From assembly GCA_018257865.1 (NCBI GenBank), contig JAEUBA010000009.1, positions 186,001 through 250,000 on the forward strand: a stretch of DNA of 64,000 nucleotides, given 5' to 3'. Positions within the stretch are counted from its first letter, which is position 1, and each line of letters starts with the position of its first letter. Made by a program: the position numbers and the translations under genes. Positions 10,689 to 20,694 of this stretch are shown here, in pieces. The DNA is from Stereocaulon alpinum. Lineage: Eukaryota > Ascomycota > Lecanoromycetes > Lecanorales > Stereocaulaceae. The notes beneath the pieces are model-generated. The model saw nothing but the letters and a program-made list of their open reading frames with translations, did not search any database and was not told the origin of the DNA.

Positions 10689-11891
10689 ATGGGGACCATC
10701 GAGAGAAGTCAGCATGATATCTACCCATTCATCTCTCCTCATGCTCACCTGAAGCATGCCGCCAAAGGCAAAACCATTCTCATCACTGGTGGTAGCAAAG
10801 GCATCGGAAAGGTTGCATAAACCTCAATTGTCCCTTTCGTCATCCTTGACTCGGCTAAAACTTGTTTCCCGTCAACTACAGGCCACTGCCCTCCAATTCG
10901 CCCTCGCCAGTGCTGACGCAGTCATCATCACAGCCCGGGGTCTTCCTTCTCTCAACGACACCAAAGCAAGCGTGCAGGCTGCTGCACCTCATTGTGATAT
11001 CATATCTGTCGTAGCAGACATCACTGACCCGGCTTCAGTGCAGCGCCTCTTTAGTAGTCTCCCTCGTACGCCCGACGTTCTGGTCAACAATGCCGGCGTA
11101 TCTTTATCACAAGACAGCATTGTCAACAGTGATACCGACAAGTGGTGGGCTGATTGGGTGAGGATGTAGCCCCATGAACCATTTCAGGTGGACTGAGAGT
11201 TGCTGATCATCATCAATTTCAAGGAAATCAACGTGAAAGGCCTCTATCTTTGCACCCGCGCCTACTTGCGCCTTCTGGCCGGCAAGCCTGGCGTGATCCT
11301 CAATGTCTCTTCCAGCGTTTCAGACATGGTCACTCCAAATCTGAGCTCGTACGCGACAACAAAGACGGCGGTGAACAGGTCAGTCCAATACCCTTGATAC
11401 ATACTTGATTTCCATCATCTGATACCTGCAGATTTACGGAAGCAGTCCATCTTGGTAATACACCATCTCTATGTATCCAATGCATTGAGCAAATTCGAAT
11501 CATAGCTAAGATGCGCAGAACATGACAAGCAGGGTGTTCGCTGCATCGCATTCCACCCGGGTGGCATCGCAGAGACGGGAATGGGCCAGAAAGCGCCCCC
11601 ACAATTTCGCTCGGGCCTTTATGACACAGGTTAGACAATCGTATGTGAATTACCTTTTCACCAGTCACTAACCGCCACGCTCGTAATAAAGTCGACCTCG
11701 CTGGCGGGACCGCCCTCTATCTCTCCACTGAACCAGCGACCTTCCTGTCCGGCCGATTTGTCTTTTCGAACTGGGACATGGAGCAGGTTGAGAAGTTAAA
11801 GGGCGAAATCGAGAGCGATGGCTTGTTGACATCACGGATCCGCTTTGGGGGCAAGCTAGGCGTGACCGTGATTCCTCCAGACCGGGCATGA
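10689..11891 (+). CDS. Short-chain dehydrogenase/reductase, six exons
   Basis: NAD(P)-dependent SDR; substrate unknown. Exons 10689-10811, 10882-11157, 11224-11378, 11432-11454, 11519-11629 and 11692-11891; all introns begin GT and end AG and the total is exactly 296 codons (295 residues). Motifs: TGGSKGIGK (residues 34-42), VNNAGVS, SSSVSDM, the catalytic SYATTK, and HPGGIAETGM after the active site. The C-terminus carries FLSGRFVFSNWDMEQVEKLK, typical of a fungal SDR subgroup found in secondary-metabolism and catabolic regions. Exon 4 is only 23 nt. The second intron's acceptor (TTTCAAG) is chosen for protein continuity (WEINVKGLYLCTRAYLRLL). Looks intact. Same strand as the broken P450 downstream; the hAT-like element begins 237 bp after its stop codon. 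Confidence 0.88.
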
Positions 11892-12119
11892 CGTCTTCGA
11901 AGAGCTCAGCGCACCGCCAACTCCACAATCCAACCAGTCTTGGCTCCTGATTGAGCTTCGGTCATAAGATTGCTCACAGCTCATACATCACGAAGATCTG
12001 GGCTTGGGACGGATCTTGCTCGTCAGAAGGACTTGCGAGCGGCTAAAACGGCCAAAGCGGATGGAGCTCATGCAGTCAAGCTATCAAACAACGACATATC
12101 GCAATTGCAAGCAATTCTC

Positions 12120-12830
12120 CTTATATGCAACGTTCTTAATGGTTTAAACCGTTCAATTTTGAAGGCAGATTGGACTAACTACTAGGATTTAGCGTTAAGC
12201 AGTGCAGTTTAAAAGTTGAACCGTTTAAACCTATGGAACTAATAGTTAACTAATAGTTTAAACATTTTAAGTGCGGGGGCATCGGAAAGGAGCCGCACCT
12301 CACCAAATTTGGTGAGGTGCGGCTTAAATTAGATACCCACTTCCTCAACTGTTCTCTATGTAAGAATGCAGTATATTTCTTAACTCCGCCGACAGGGTTA
12401 GCGACAACGACACTATAAAAGGCACGGAGGGCGCTACAGGGCCTGCAGCTAGGTTGAGTAGATCAGCAAAAGCTTCTAAAATAATTGATTCGACGTCAGA
12501 ATAGTCTATTATTAAAAGTAGGGTCAGTTTGTTAATGAAGTTGTAGGATTGTAGGATAATTTAGAGGTTTACGGCTTAACCTCGGACCTAGGGCTAGGGC
12601 TTACTAACTATTCTAGGCTAGATAATAACCTAAAGTAAGAATCCGCTATATCTCCTGAAAACTAATAGTTGCAGCAGTTCTAACGGTTGGTTTAAGACCC
12701 GGAAACGGTTAAAACTGAACCAATAAGGACCCCAAACTGGACCAACTACTAAGGAAAAAAGGGCCAACTAACGGTTAAACCAACTATTAACGTTGATAGT
12801 TGGTTAACCATTAAGAACGTTGCTTATATG
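12120..12830. mobile_element. Non-autonomous hAT-like transposon (MITE) with 8-bp target duplication
   Basis: The element spans 12128-12822 (695 bp). Its ends are perfect 17-bp terminal inverted repeats, CAACGTTCTTAATGGTT at the left and the reverse complement at the right. It is flanked by an exact 8-bp direct repeat CTTATATG (12120-12127 and 12823-12830). An 8-bp duplication with ends starting CA fits the hAT superfamily. Inside there are many copies of short motifs such as TAATAGTT/AACTATTA and GGTTTAAAC or GGTTAAAC near both ends, resembling hAT subterminal binding motifs, plus a 34-bp palindrome. There is no transposase frame, so it would need a transposase made elsewhere. The intact duplication and ends suggest a fairly recent insertion. 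Confidence 0.9.
12291..12324. repeat. 34-bp perfect palindrome inside the hAT-like element
   Basis: AGCCGCACCTCACCAAA is followed directly by its exact reverse complement, with no spacer. It is much more GC-rich than the element around it. It could extrude a cruciform or form an RNA hairpin. Confidence 0.95.
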
Positions 12831-12836
12831 CCATAA

Positions 12837-14873
12837 CTAATGCCCGCCCTCCCTCGGGGTGAACACAATTTGTAGATTCCCCGGCACCAACGTAAAATGC
12901 TCATAGCTGTCCTCCTTAATCTCACGCCCCGTCTCTCCCGGTGCAAACGCAAAATCGTACGTCAGCAACAGCTTCGCGAGTGTAGTCCGGAGAGTCAGCA
13001 ACGCGAGCGGGCGCCCAATGCAGTTGTACGAGCCTATTACGTATATATCTGTGTTAGCTTCGGCACCTGATCAAAGATAGGCGGCCAGTAGTAGAGGGCT
13101 GGAATGGTGTGCTTGGAGGGATTCAGGAGCGGACTCTATTTTGCAAACGAGCTTACCGATTAAAAAGGGTGCGAAGGCTGAGGGCTCCTTGATCAGTTCT
13201 GGTTTTGAATACCACCGCTCTGGGATAAAGGATTCGGCGTTGTTGTAGACTTTGGTGGCTGCGTGCGAGGGTTTGTGTTAGCCCTCTGAATTCTTGTTTT
13301 CGATTTATGTAGACTATGATTGGCCAGCGTCATATGCAGAACCGCGAGAGAGTTATGATCTGTTGTTATGGAAAAGCTTACATCTGCCGAGTACATATTG
13401 CGGAGACCATACCGTGGTGTTACCTGGAACGTGCACATCTCCAATGGTCAACCCTTCAGGCGGTGTCAGACGTTGTATCGCAGTGGGTACTGGGGGGTAG
13501 AGGCGGAGGGTCTCATAAATGACGCCGTTCCGATGGTCAAGGTGTTGGAGTTGCTGGTGTCGAATTTCCGTCGGGCGAATTAAGGGATCGATGGAGGCGA
13601 GCTCTTTGCGGAGCTTGGAGATATGTGACGGGTGGCGAACGAGCTCATATATAATATGCGTCATTGCGGTGGCAGTGGTGTCACTTTAAAAAACAAGTCC
13701 ACTTAGTGAGTGTATTTGTTTCGACGGAGAGAGAACGATGGGTGGTAGCGACTGAGAGTAAGACCAACCTTCCGGCCACGATGTTAAGGTTCGCATCACC
13801 CTCGAGCATCCTCAACTCTGCACCACTTGGTTTTGCTCCGTCGTACTGCTTCAATAAGGAGGACGATATGTCAGGAGTGGACGTTCCTCTCTGTGAGGAA
13901 ATCGATTAGTAGTTTACGCGTGTGTGGACCATGCTGTACTTGCCGTGATTCTATCGTGCATCTGTTGGGAACAGTAGTGCATGAATTGCCACCATTCATC
14001 GCCGAGTCGAGGCACTGCGACCATCGTTCTGAAGAACCACATTGGGAAATAATATCCCAAAGGTTGCAGGCCCTTGTGCAGTAGCTTGACCACCGAATGA
14101 TACTCACTGAGCGTCAGCATATTGAAAGACTGCCCAAATGCAAGGTCACCCATAACATCGAAACTGTAAAAGTTAAAGGTTCTAGAAACGTTCACGCGAC
14201 CACCCGCGTTGGCAATATGGGCCAGGAGTTTGTCTTGGTGTCCATTAACTCTTTGCTCATAGTCGTGAAGAGCCTTGTCACCGAACGCCGTACTCCAGGT
14301 CCGCCGCCTCTTATCATGTTCAATGCGGCTTCGAACGGTCGACAGTGAGACTATTGGATGCGTCAAGTCGTACCATTCTGCTTTTCGACATGGAGATCCA
14401 GGACCATAGATCGCCTTGACAGCATCCGGATGCACGATGGATAAGTCGTTGGATCCGATGCGTAGAAAGTCCCCATATTTGCCGTGTAGTTCGAGTACCT
14501 TCTGGAATGCATTGCGCTTTGAAAGACGCAAAGAGAACCAGAAGCTGGAACACCTCGCTCCAAAAGGGCCGGGGAATCGATTCAATGGGCTGAAAATGAC
14601 GCGGTATGCCAACAGGCTAGTATATATACCAGCAAGGAAGAAGACTATGACTCTGGTGACCTCCTGAAGAACGTCGCCGATTGGACGGACACCGGACGAG
14701 GCCAGAATTGCACTGAGCGTGAGAGATGCAGCGAACAGGGCCTGAAGATATCTCACGCCATACAGGTGATGTTCACCACGATTGAAATACCCAAGATGGC
14801 AGGCCACGCCAATTGCAGCAGCCACGCTGTGCGGAAGCAGAAACGACATGTCTCCTAACATGAATTGATCCAT
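12837..14873 (-). CDS. Cytochrome P450 monooxygenase with N-terminal membrane anchor, intact
   Basis: Heme-thiolate monooxygenase of the ER membrane; substrate unknown. Five exons: 14873-13944, 13890-13769, 13683-13382, 13258-13157 and 13033-12837, exactly 551 codons (550 residues). The first intron uses GC-AG (GCAAGT donor); the others GT-AG. The N-terminus has about three hydrophobic segments before the FPGPFGAR hinge. Motifs: AGSDTTAT (I helix), YETLRLYPP (ExxR), FIPERW, and the heme loop FLIGSYNCIGRP with Cys near residue 490. The style resembles fungal secondary-metabolism P450s (benzoate-hydroxylase-like and related), but I do not assign a CYP family. A transposon's target duplication ends 6 bp beyond the stop codon (12837-12839), so the 3' UTR must lie in the transposon. 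Divergent from the broken P450 at 15873. Confidence 0.92.
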
Positions 14874-15872
14874 ATTTCATCTACTATAGAATATTTCGCG
14901 GCGAAGCCCAAGTTTCGAAACGACACGCTGAGTTGCCATCGTATCCTTTCACTCATGGCCCTTATATATACAGGCTTTCGGGTCTTCTCGGACCTGGACT
15001 AGACGATGAGTGGCATTGTTGCAGGCCGCTGGATAATAGCTTTGCGTAATGCATGACGGTAATCTGCAGATTCGCTTGACGCTTCCCCTTGCGTTCTTGG
15101 CGCTGATGGGGTGCGCATACTGTACGGAGGTTGATACCGAAAGTCGCTGATGATCTTAGTATGCTAAGCCCAAGCCCTAGCCCTAACTTCCGATGAGGCC
15201 CCTCGAACTTGCCCCGTAGATTTATGTTAATAGGGTGCGGAAGATAAGCTTGTTGGGGTACGTTCTGGGCGCAGGGTGGCCTATAATATGTGATTTGCGG
15301 GTAGTACTGCGTGACCGTGCCCGCTATCCGCATCCCCTACTGGCAGTCGCCCAGGGCAACCTCTCCCGGGCTGTCCTCAGAAGCTAGGGTTAGGAGTTTG
15401 GACTTGGCATACCAAGATCTTTAGCGCCGCTCCAGGACTTTCGGTGTCGACCTCCGTATCAGTGGAGCAATATAAGCGGAATCAACAGACGAGGACAATG
15501 CGTTGTCGAGCCGTTTTTGCTGTCATTGTACCTCGGCTAGCGCACGCTTGGCTTGATAGGGAAGATAAGTTGAGCGGATGACACAGAATTAGTAATTGAG
15601 TATTCGATGGCAGCTTGTATACGCGGGGATGAAATCGGGCGGGGTGGAAAAGTGTATGCACGACTAATGCAGGCCTAACAACTTGCCCATTGTGTCTCGG
15701 CCGCATCAGCAGTATGCGGCACCCTCGAGCATGGAACTAGATGGCCGTCCTGTGTATTCTGCCTGGTCTGCGCCGTAACTCTCACTCTATGGACGTCGAA
15801 GCAAGAACTCGCGCCGCAAACTTACCTTGCTTTCTTTCAGCATTGCCGTGATACGCACAGTGGACAGCCAAC
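14874..15872. other. Intergenic between intact and broken P450
   Basis: About 1 kb between two divergent P450 loci. Would have held both promoters. Open frames here (for example 14962-15333 minus) show no recognisable protein. Confidence 0.4.
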
Positions 15873-17676
15873 ATGGCTCGAATTGATCACCTTCAAACGA
15901 ACATTTCGTCTCCGGAGGCATTCAATGGATCCCTTGGTATGTCGTCTTTCACCCAGGGTGCTCTCCTCACCGCTTTGGCTTGTATCACGTCGAGCATCAT
16001 ATTAGGAAAGTCGAGCAAGTAAGTGGAAGCCCCCCGCGTAGGTTTCCTTCCGGCATACGAGCCTAGGTGGCTGGTGGGACTCCGCTTTGCCCAAGGCGCT
16101 TCGTCGATGATAGAAGAGGGCTATTGCAAGGTGACCCACAGATCGTCAATTAGGATTACCCAAAAGCCTGCTGATAACGCAAAGTCCAAAGGTTCTTGAT
16201 TTCAGCTTGCGGGTAATGACCGTGACATTCTTGTGGTCTTCAACAATTATATCGATGAGCTATAAGGGCTACCAAATACAACAATAAGCGCTATTCAGGA
16301 ACTCATTGCTGTCAGTTGTAGAAGCCGATGGTCAATTTGGTCGGGGTGTTGAGAACTGGCATTGCTGACATGAACGTAGAACCTAGGTGGAAAACTCTCC
16401 CAATCGGATCTATTCGTAGAAAGCGACATGCATGTAAAAGTCATGCAAATGAAGGTGACACCGAACCTTGCGTTCTTCACCAAGGACATGAAAACCCTAA
16501 TCGAAATCTCTTTTTCGTATGCTCCCGAATGCAATGGTAGCGTTGACCTCTAGACTCTCTAGATACCCTTATGCGGAAAATGCTCTGAAAGGAGGTGCTA
16601 GATTGGACGGCCGTGAAAATCCAAGAACTTTTGCTTGCCATGGTAGCGCGGCTTTCAGCAACAGTTTTCGTTGGTGAGCCTGCATGTCACGACGAAGCGT
16701 GGTTAGAGGCATCGACCAAGTAGACTGAGCAGGCTACAGATACTGTGTTGATCGTCAAATCCTTACCGGTATTCTTACGACCCATCATCAGTCTCGTCCT
16801 CCCCTCGTACTGGGCTGTCGCCGCCTGGGTCCGCAAAGGCGTCGAGATTCTCGTTCCAATCATACAAGCGAGACGTAGTGCAGAAGAAAAAGACCCTACC
16901 TTTCAACGGCCGAAAGACTTCTTGCAGGGGATGATCGACATTGCCAATGATCACGATGGTCATCCTGAGAAACTAGCCCGTCAGGCTCTAATCATGGGCT
17001 TAGCTTCAATCCATCCTACCACGCTGGCTGGGGCCCACGTCATCTACGATCTATGCGCGAGGCCAGAACACATTGAGCCTCTACGAGAGGAGCTTATCCA
17101 GGCTCTCAAGCAAGATGCAGGCTGGAATAAACCGACAGCAGCAAGACTTGCAAATATGGACAGTTTTCTAAAGGAGTCTCAGAGACTGAGTCCACCAAGC
17201 CTTTGTAAGATAACCGCACCATGCTTCTGAGCCTTGCGCATGGCTGACAAAACCTCTCAGTGTCATTCCATCGCATTGTGCAGCAAGAACCCATTACACT
17301 CTCAGATGGCTAAGTCATTCCTGCTGGAGCCCAGATCTGTATGACATCGTACGCTGTCTCAAGGGAACCTAGCATAATTCCGCAACAAGAATTTGACGGC
17401 TTCCGCTACTACAAAATGCGCCAGCAGCCCGGTGAGAGCCAGCGTCACCAATTCTCCTCTACAGATAAGAACCATCTTCACCTTGGGGCTAGTTTCAATG
17501 CCTGTCCGGGTCGCTGGTTGGCTGGAAATCAATTGAAGATGTTGGTAGGTGAGCTGTTGTTGAACTACGATATCGATTTGCTTGATGGACAGGGTCGCCC
17601 AGCGAACACCAATGTCGACGAATTCATCTTCACAGACCCTGATACTCAGGTGATGATGAAGGATAGAAGGCTGTAG
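15873..17676 (+). pseudogene. Broken cytochrome P450
   Basis: Fragments of one P450 occur in order on the plus strand: an N-terminal piece from ATG 15873 (ALLTALACITSSIILGK), then AYEPRWLVGLRFAQGASSMI, DRDILVVFNNYIDEL, FTKDMKTLIEISFSYAPE, WTAVKIQELLLAMVARLSAT, a long open stretch (16745-17203), FLKESQRLSPPSL (ExxR-like ESQR), and a heme loop with HLGASFNACPGRW, ending at TAG 17674. In-frame stops lie at 16263-16265 (IDEL, TAA), 16721-16723 (ASTK, TAG) and 17311-17313 (LSDG, TAA), plus frame breaks earlier. Several could be CAG/CAA to TAG/TAA changes. The family resembles the CPGR-type fungal P450s (ent-kaurene-oxidase-like group), different from the intact neighbour. Confidence 0.85.
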
Positions 17677-18228
17677 ATGTTTCACCATCATTCCTTAACT
17701 CGTCCCTGTTGGGTCTAGCACCGAAGGGAGGAAATGGGCTTGCTCAGATAGATGTGAACCTGAAACCCATGGATGCGAAGAGTCCAGCAAGCTCTACTCT
17801 ATAAATCACATTGGCATCAAATCCAAAGTAGCTCAAGAATGTTTTGAATCGCACTTGGCTCGCAGAAGCCATTGCTATTCTCCATTCAACAAAACCTGCT
17901 CCCAGCCCGCCCTGTCTTCTTTCCCGTCAGTCCCACATCTAAAGACTGTGGGTCAGGAATTCTTCAATCGGAGCATCTGCAAGATGGGAAACCTTAAGCG
18001 AATAGCTGACAACGTAACAAGAACCGAGATGTCCATATTAGAGCCGTTGAGCGTTTTCTTTACTACTGACGCGAGTAGCTATTCGTGCAGACGGCCCAGC
18101 TACCCTGCTAGCTGCCAATGATGGAGTACGAATATGACATCAATGAACTATACCAGCATCCGTCCTCCCAATCTCCTATCCTGTTCAGAATTCCAAGCCC
18201 GACAGAGGACTTACAGGTCGAGTACAAC
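17677..18228. other. Intergenic, no gene seen
   Basis: About 550 bp; a short frame at 17855-18121 shows no recognisable motif. Confidence 0.3.
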
Positions 18229-19220
18229 ATGATTCTTGTAAATATCCTCAGCGCTCTGTACCCCCCGCTATACCACCTCAACACCGTCCTTGCAGCCCCA
18301 AGAATACCAACAGTAGAAGTCCTCCACCAATTCGCAAACGGCACCCGCGCCGAGAACCTCTGCGTCCTCAACAACGGTTACCTCCTAATGACCATCCTCA
18401 CCTCTCCATCCCTCTACCTAATCGCCCCCCCCCCCCCCCCCCCCCCCCCCCTCCACCCCCAACGCAACCACAAGACCCACACAATCCTTTCCCTCTCATA
18501 CCAGCCTCTTAGATATAACACAAATCACCCCCAACACCACCGCCATAATAGCAGACAACATCTCCACCACAACACCAAAAACCATCCCAAGTTCCTCCTA
18601 TCTCCCCACATCAAACCCCCCCCCCCCCCCATCCCCATCATCACCTCCTCCGCTATCCCCACCACTCAACCCCCCAACAGCATGACCACGACCCCGACCC
18701 GACCTCGCGACCCCAGCTCCAAATAGCAGACTCGACCCTCGGACCCATCTAGCGCCAAAAATCAACACCAACGCCATCGAAAAAAAAACAATCTCGGATC
18801 CACTCTCTGCGAAGAAGCCGGGAATCCTAATCCAGCCATAAATGGGATCCGGGTCCGGGGTTAATAGTTGTGCTTTTTGAAGTCGAATACGGGCGTGTTG
18901 CGGATTACGTCGAACGGAGAACGTGCGGTAGGAGCGCGGGTTGAGAGTTTTGCTAGAGATGGTGATGGGTCGACGGTTGATGGGTTCGGGGTTGTGAGTG
19001 ATGGGGACGGGGGGTTGTTTCTGTTTTGAGGGGGTTTGAGATTCGTAGGGTGTTTGTGCATGATGGGAGGATTGAGCAGCTGTCGAGCGTGCAGTTGGGG
19101 AGAGATGGTGGGGAAGTGGTACTTTATGTCACGACGGATGGTGCGCTGGAGGGGAGGGGGGCGGACAGGTTGTTAGAGTTTCGAGTTGGTTTGAAGAGGA
19201 TGGTAGTTTGTGATTCTGCT
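18229..19220 (+). pseudogene. SMP-30/gluconolactonase-like beta-propeller, frameshifted
   Basis: Starts with a likely signal peptide (MILVNILSALYPPLYHLNTV), then PTVEVLHQFANGTRAENLCV and LLMTILTSPSLYLI, the typical first blade of fungal secreted SMP-30/NHL-like proteins. After a run of 27 C (18425-18451) the reading continues in another frame (FPSHTSLLDITQITPNTTAI, IIADNIS), then, after a second C run, in yet another (SNTGVLRITSNGERAVGARV, DGSTVDGFGVVSDGDG) and finally in a fourth piece from 19026 (VFVHDGRIEQLSSVQLGRDG, VLYVTTDGALEG). Blade order is that of one ancestral gene, so this is a decayed copy. Substrate of the ancestor unknown. A separate N-terminal extension from 18118 is open but not needed. 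Confidence 0.7.
18425..18451. repeat. Poly-C run, 27 bp (second run of 15 C at 18616-18630)
   Basis: Uninterrupted C homopolymer in the plus strand inside the SMP-30-like remnant; a second run of 15 C lies 165 bp downstream. Both coincide with frame changes. Length may be inaccurate in the assembly. Confidence 0.9.
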
Positions 19221-20130
19221 CGGATGTATAATACAAAAGGTTTTAGGCAGAGACTATTTCTTATGAGCGTTCGACTGAGCAAGAGAACATCTCGGACTCC
19301 TGTGTATCAATGCAAATAGCCGCCCTCCAGTACCTAAGAGTCGCTGCCGCTTCAGCATCATGTGGCTTCTTAGCAAGAGCGAGGCCCGGCAATGCAGATC
19401 GACGGCGTATACGCAAAGGTGCTGATGATGTACACCACTTTTTCGTGGAAGATACACGGGGGAGTTGCTGCCCTTTTTCGAGATATGGGTAGGACGATAC
19501 CCCTAGATTCAAGGGTTGCCGGGACAGTCCTTACCTTTCAAAACTATCTCACAGCCTTGGACACCCTTAGGATTGCGCTGAGCCACGTTTCTCTCGAGTT
19601 TTTGAGTACAAAATTGCTCCAAGTGCAAAGGCCAACGGAGATTGGGATTTTTGATTTTGAGGGGGTGGAGTTCTTACCGCTTATAATTGAAGTGGAAAGG
19701 GGGGCTAAGGCCGGACAATTTTTGACTGCAACAACAGTGAATTTCCTAGATCGTGTTGATGGACAATATGGGCCAAAAGCAGAACACAGAAAGTGGCGCC
19801 GTAGCGTCGATAGGTGAAGCTGATTACTTAGACGACTTCAACGAAGAACGTCTCGCTGCCGTGCCAACGGTTCTGTGTAAAATCAAAGCAAGGCTAAGCC
19901 AATAACATTACTGTGCAACGCAGATAAAACCCAATTTTTGCCGACTTCATCGTTCGTTCTTGGACACCATCTTTCCAGCGAGCTATATGCCCTGAGCAAT
20001 TTTTTAACAGGCTTTCAATGCTCATTGCGATAAGAGGGCTGTAAGCTCCAGTGAGAGAATAGCAAGAGAATTGGAGCACAAAGGATATCAGACGCGCACA
20101 GAACTTTCAACCAACTTGTCCCTCGATCCT
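19221..20130. other. Intergenic, one unrecognised open frame
   Basis: A plus-strand frame of 141 codons at 19392-19817 is open (VAGTVLTFQNYLTALDTLRI and similar) but matches nothing I know and has no start context or introns to support it. Otherwise empty. Confidence 0.3.
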
Positions 20131-20694
20131 TTAATGCCCCGCAGGAGTCATAAACCACTTCGCGGCCTCCTGGTCGCCATCATGCAAGCGCCGTTGACTC
20201 AACATTTGTACGCAATCGGCAAAGTACGCTTCACCATACGTGGGGCTTGAGTAAGCGTACTTCTCGTCCGGCAACTCGACATTGACATGGTAACCCTTTC
20301 CGCCTTTGCCAGCGGAGGGTAAGCCAAGGGCAAAGTCGTAGTCGTGCCGGATGGTGAAGTTCTTCGTGGTGCCCTTCGGGTGTGTGACTACGCCGCGGAT
20401 GCCGGAGACGGCGTTCTGATTATGGGAGAAGGGTTAGTGGTACGGGGGGTTGAAAAGACCTGGTGGGGAAAGAGGAAGGGGAGAAGAGGGCCAGGAAAAG
20501 GGGAAGAAGTTTGCGAGATATTGTTAGGAAGTGCGGCATACGTCTTTCGAGATGGTATCAGAAATCTTCGTGGGATTATTGGCCGTCCCTGGCGTCGTCC
20601 ACGCCGTGAACTTCCAGGTGTCGCGGCCGTCATTTGTCACTTTCGCGATGGCGTCGCGGAGGGGCCGTTGGCTCTGGACGACTTGCTCAGGCAT
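20131..20694 (-). CDS. Small orphan protein, 145 residues
   Basis: Two exons, 20694-20542 and 20415-20131, joined by a 126-bp GT-AG intron (GTATGC to AATCAG), give a continuous 145-residue protein: MPEQVVQSQRPLRDAIAKVT, then WKFTAWTTPGTANNPTKISD, NAVSGIRGVVTHPKGTTKNF, IRHDYDFALGLPSAGKGGKG and a C-terminus ending AAKWFMTPAGH. No signal peptide or membrane segment; likely soluble. Not recognised. Support comes from precise splice continuity, a good start context (CACCATGCC) and codon use unlike the shadow frames. Tail-to-head neighbour of KAP123 on the same strand, but 1.2 kb apart. Confidence 0.7.

Noticed and set aside
12128..12822. Mutator-type or Tc1-type element instead of hAT
   Set aside because: The duplication is exactly 8 bp, not 9 bp or TA, and the ends start CA, which fits hAT best.
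15165..15190. CCCTAGCCCTAAC-like sequence as a telomere repeat relic
   Set aside because: Only about two imperfect units of TTAGGG; too short to support an interstitial telomere.
19392..19817. 141-codon plus-strand open frame
   Set aside because: No recognised motif, no splice support and no good start; kept only as a note.
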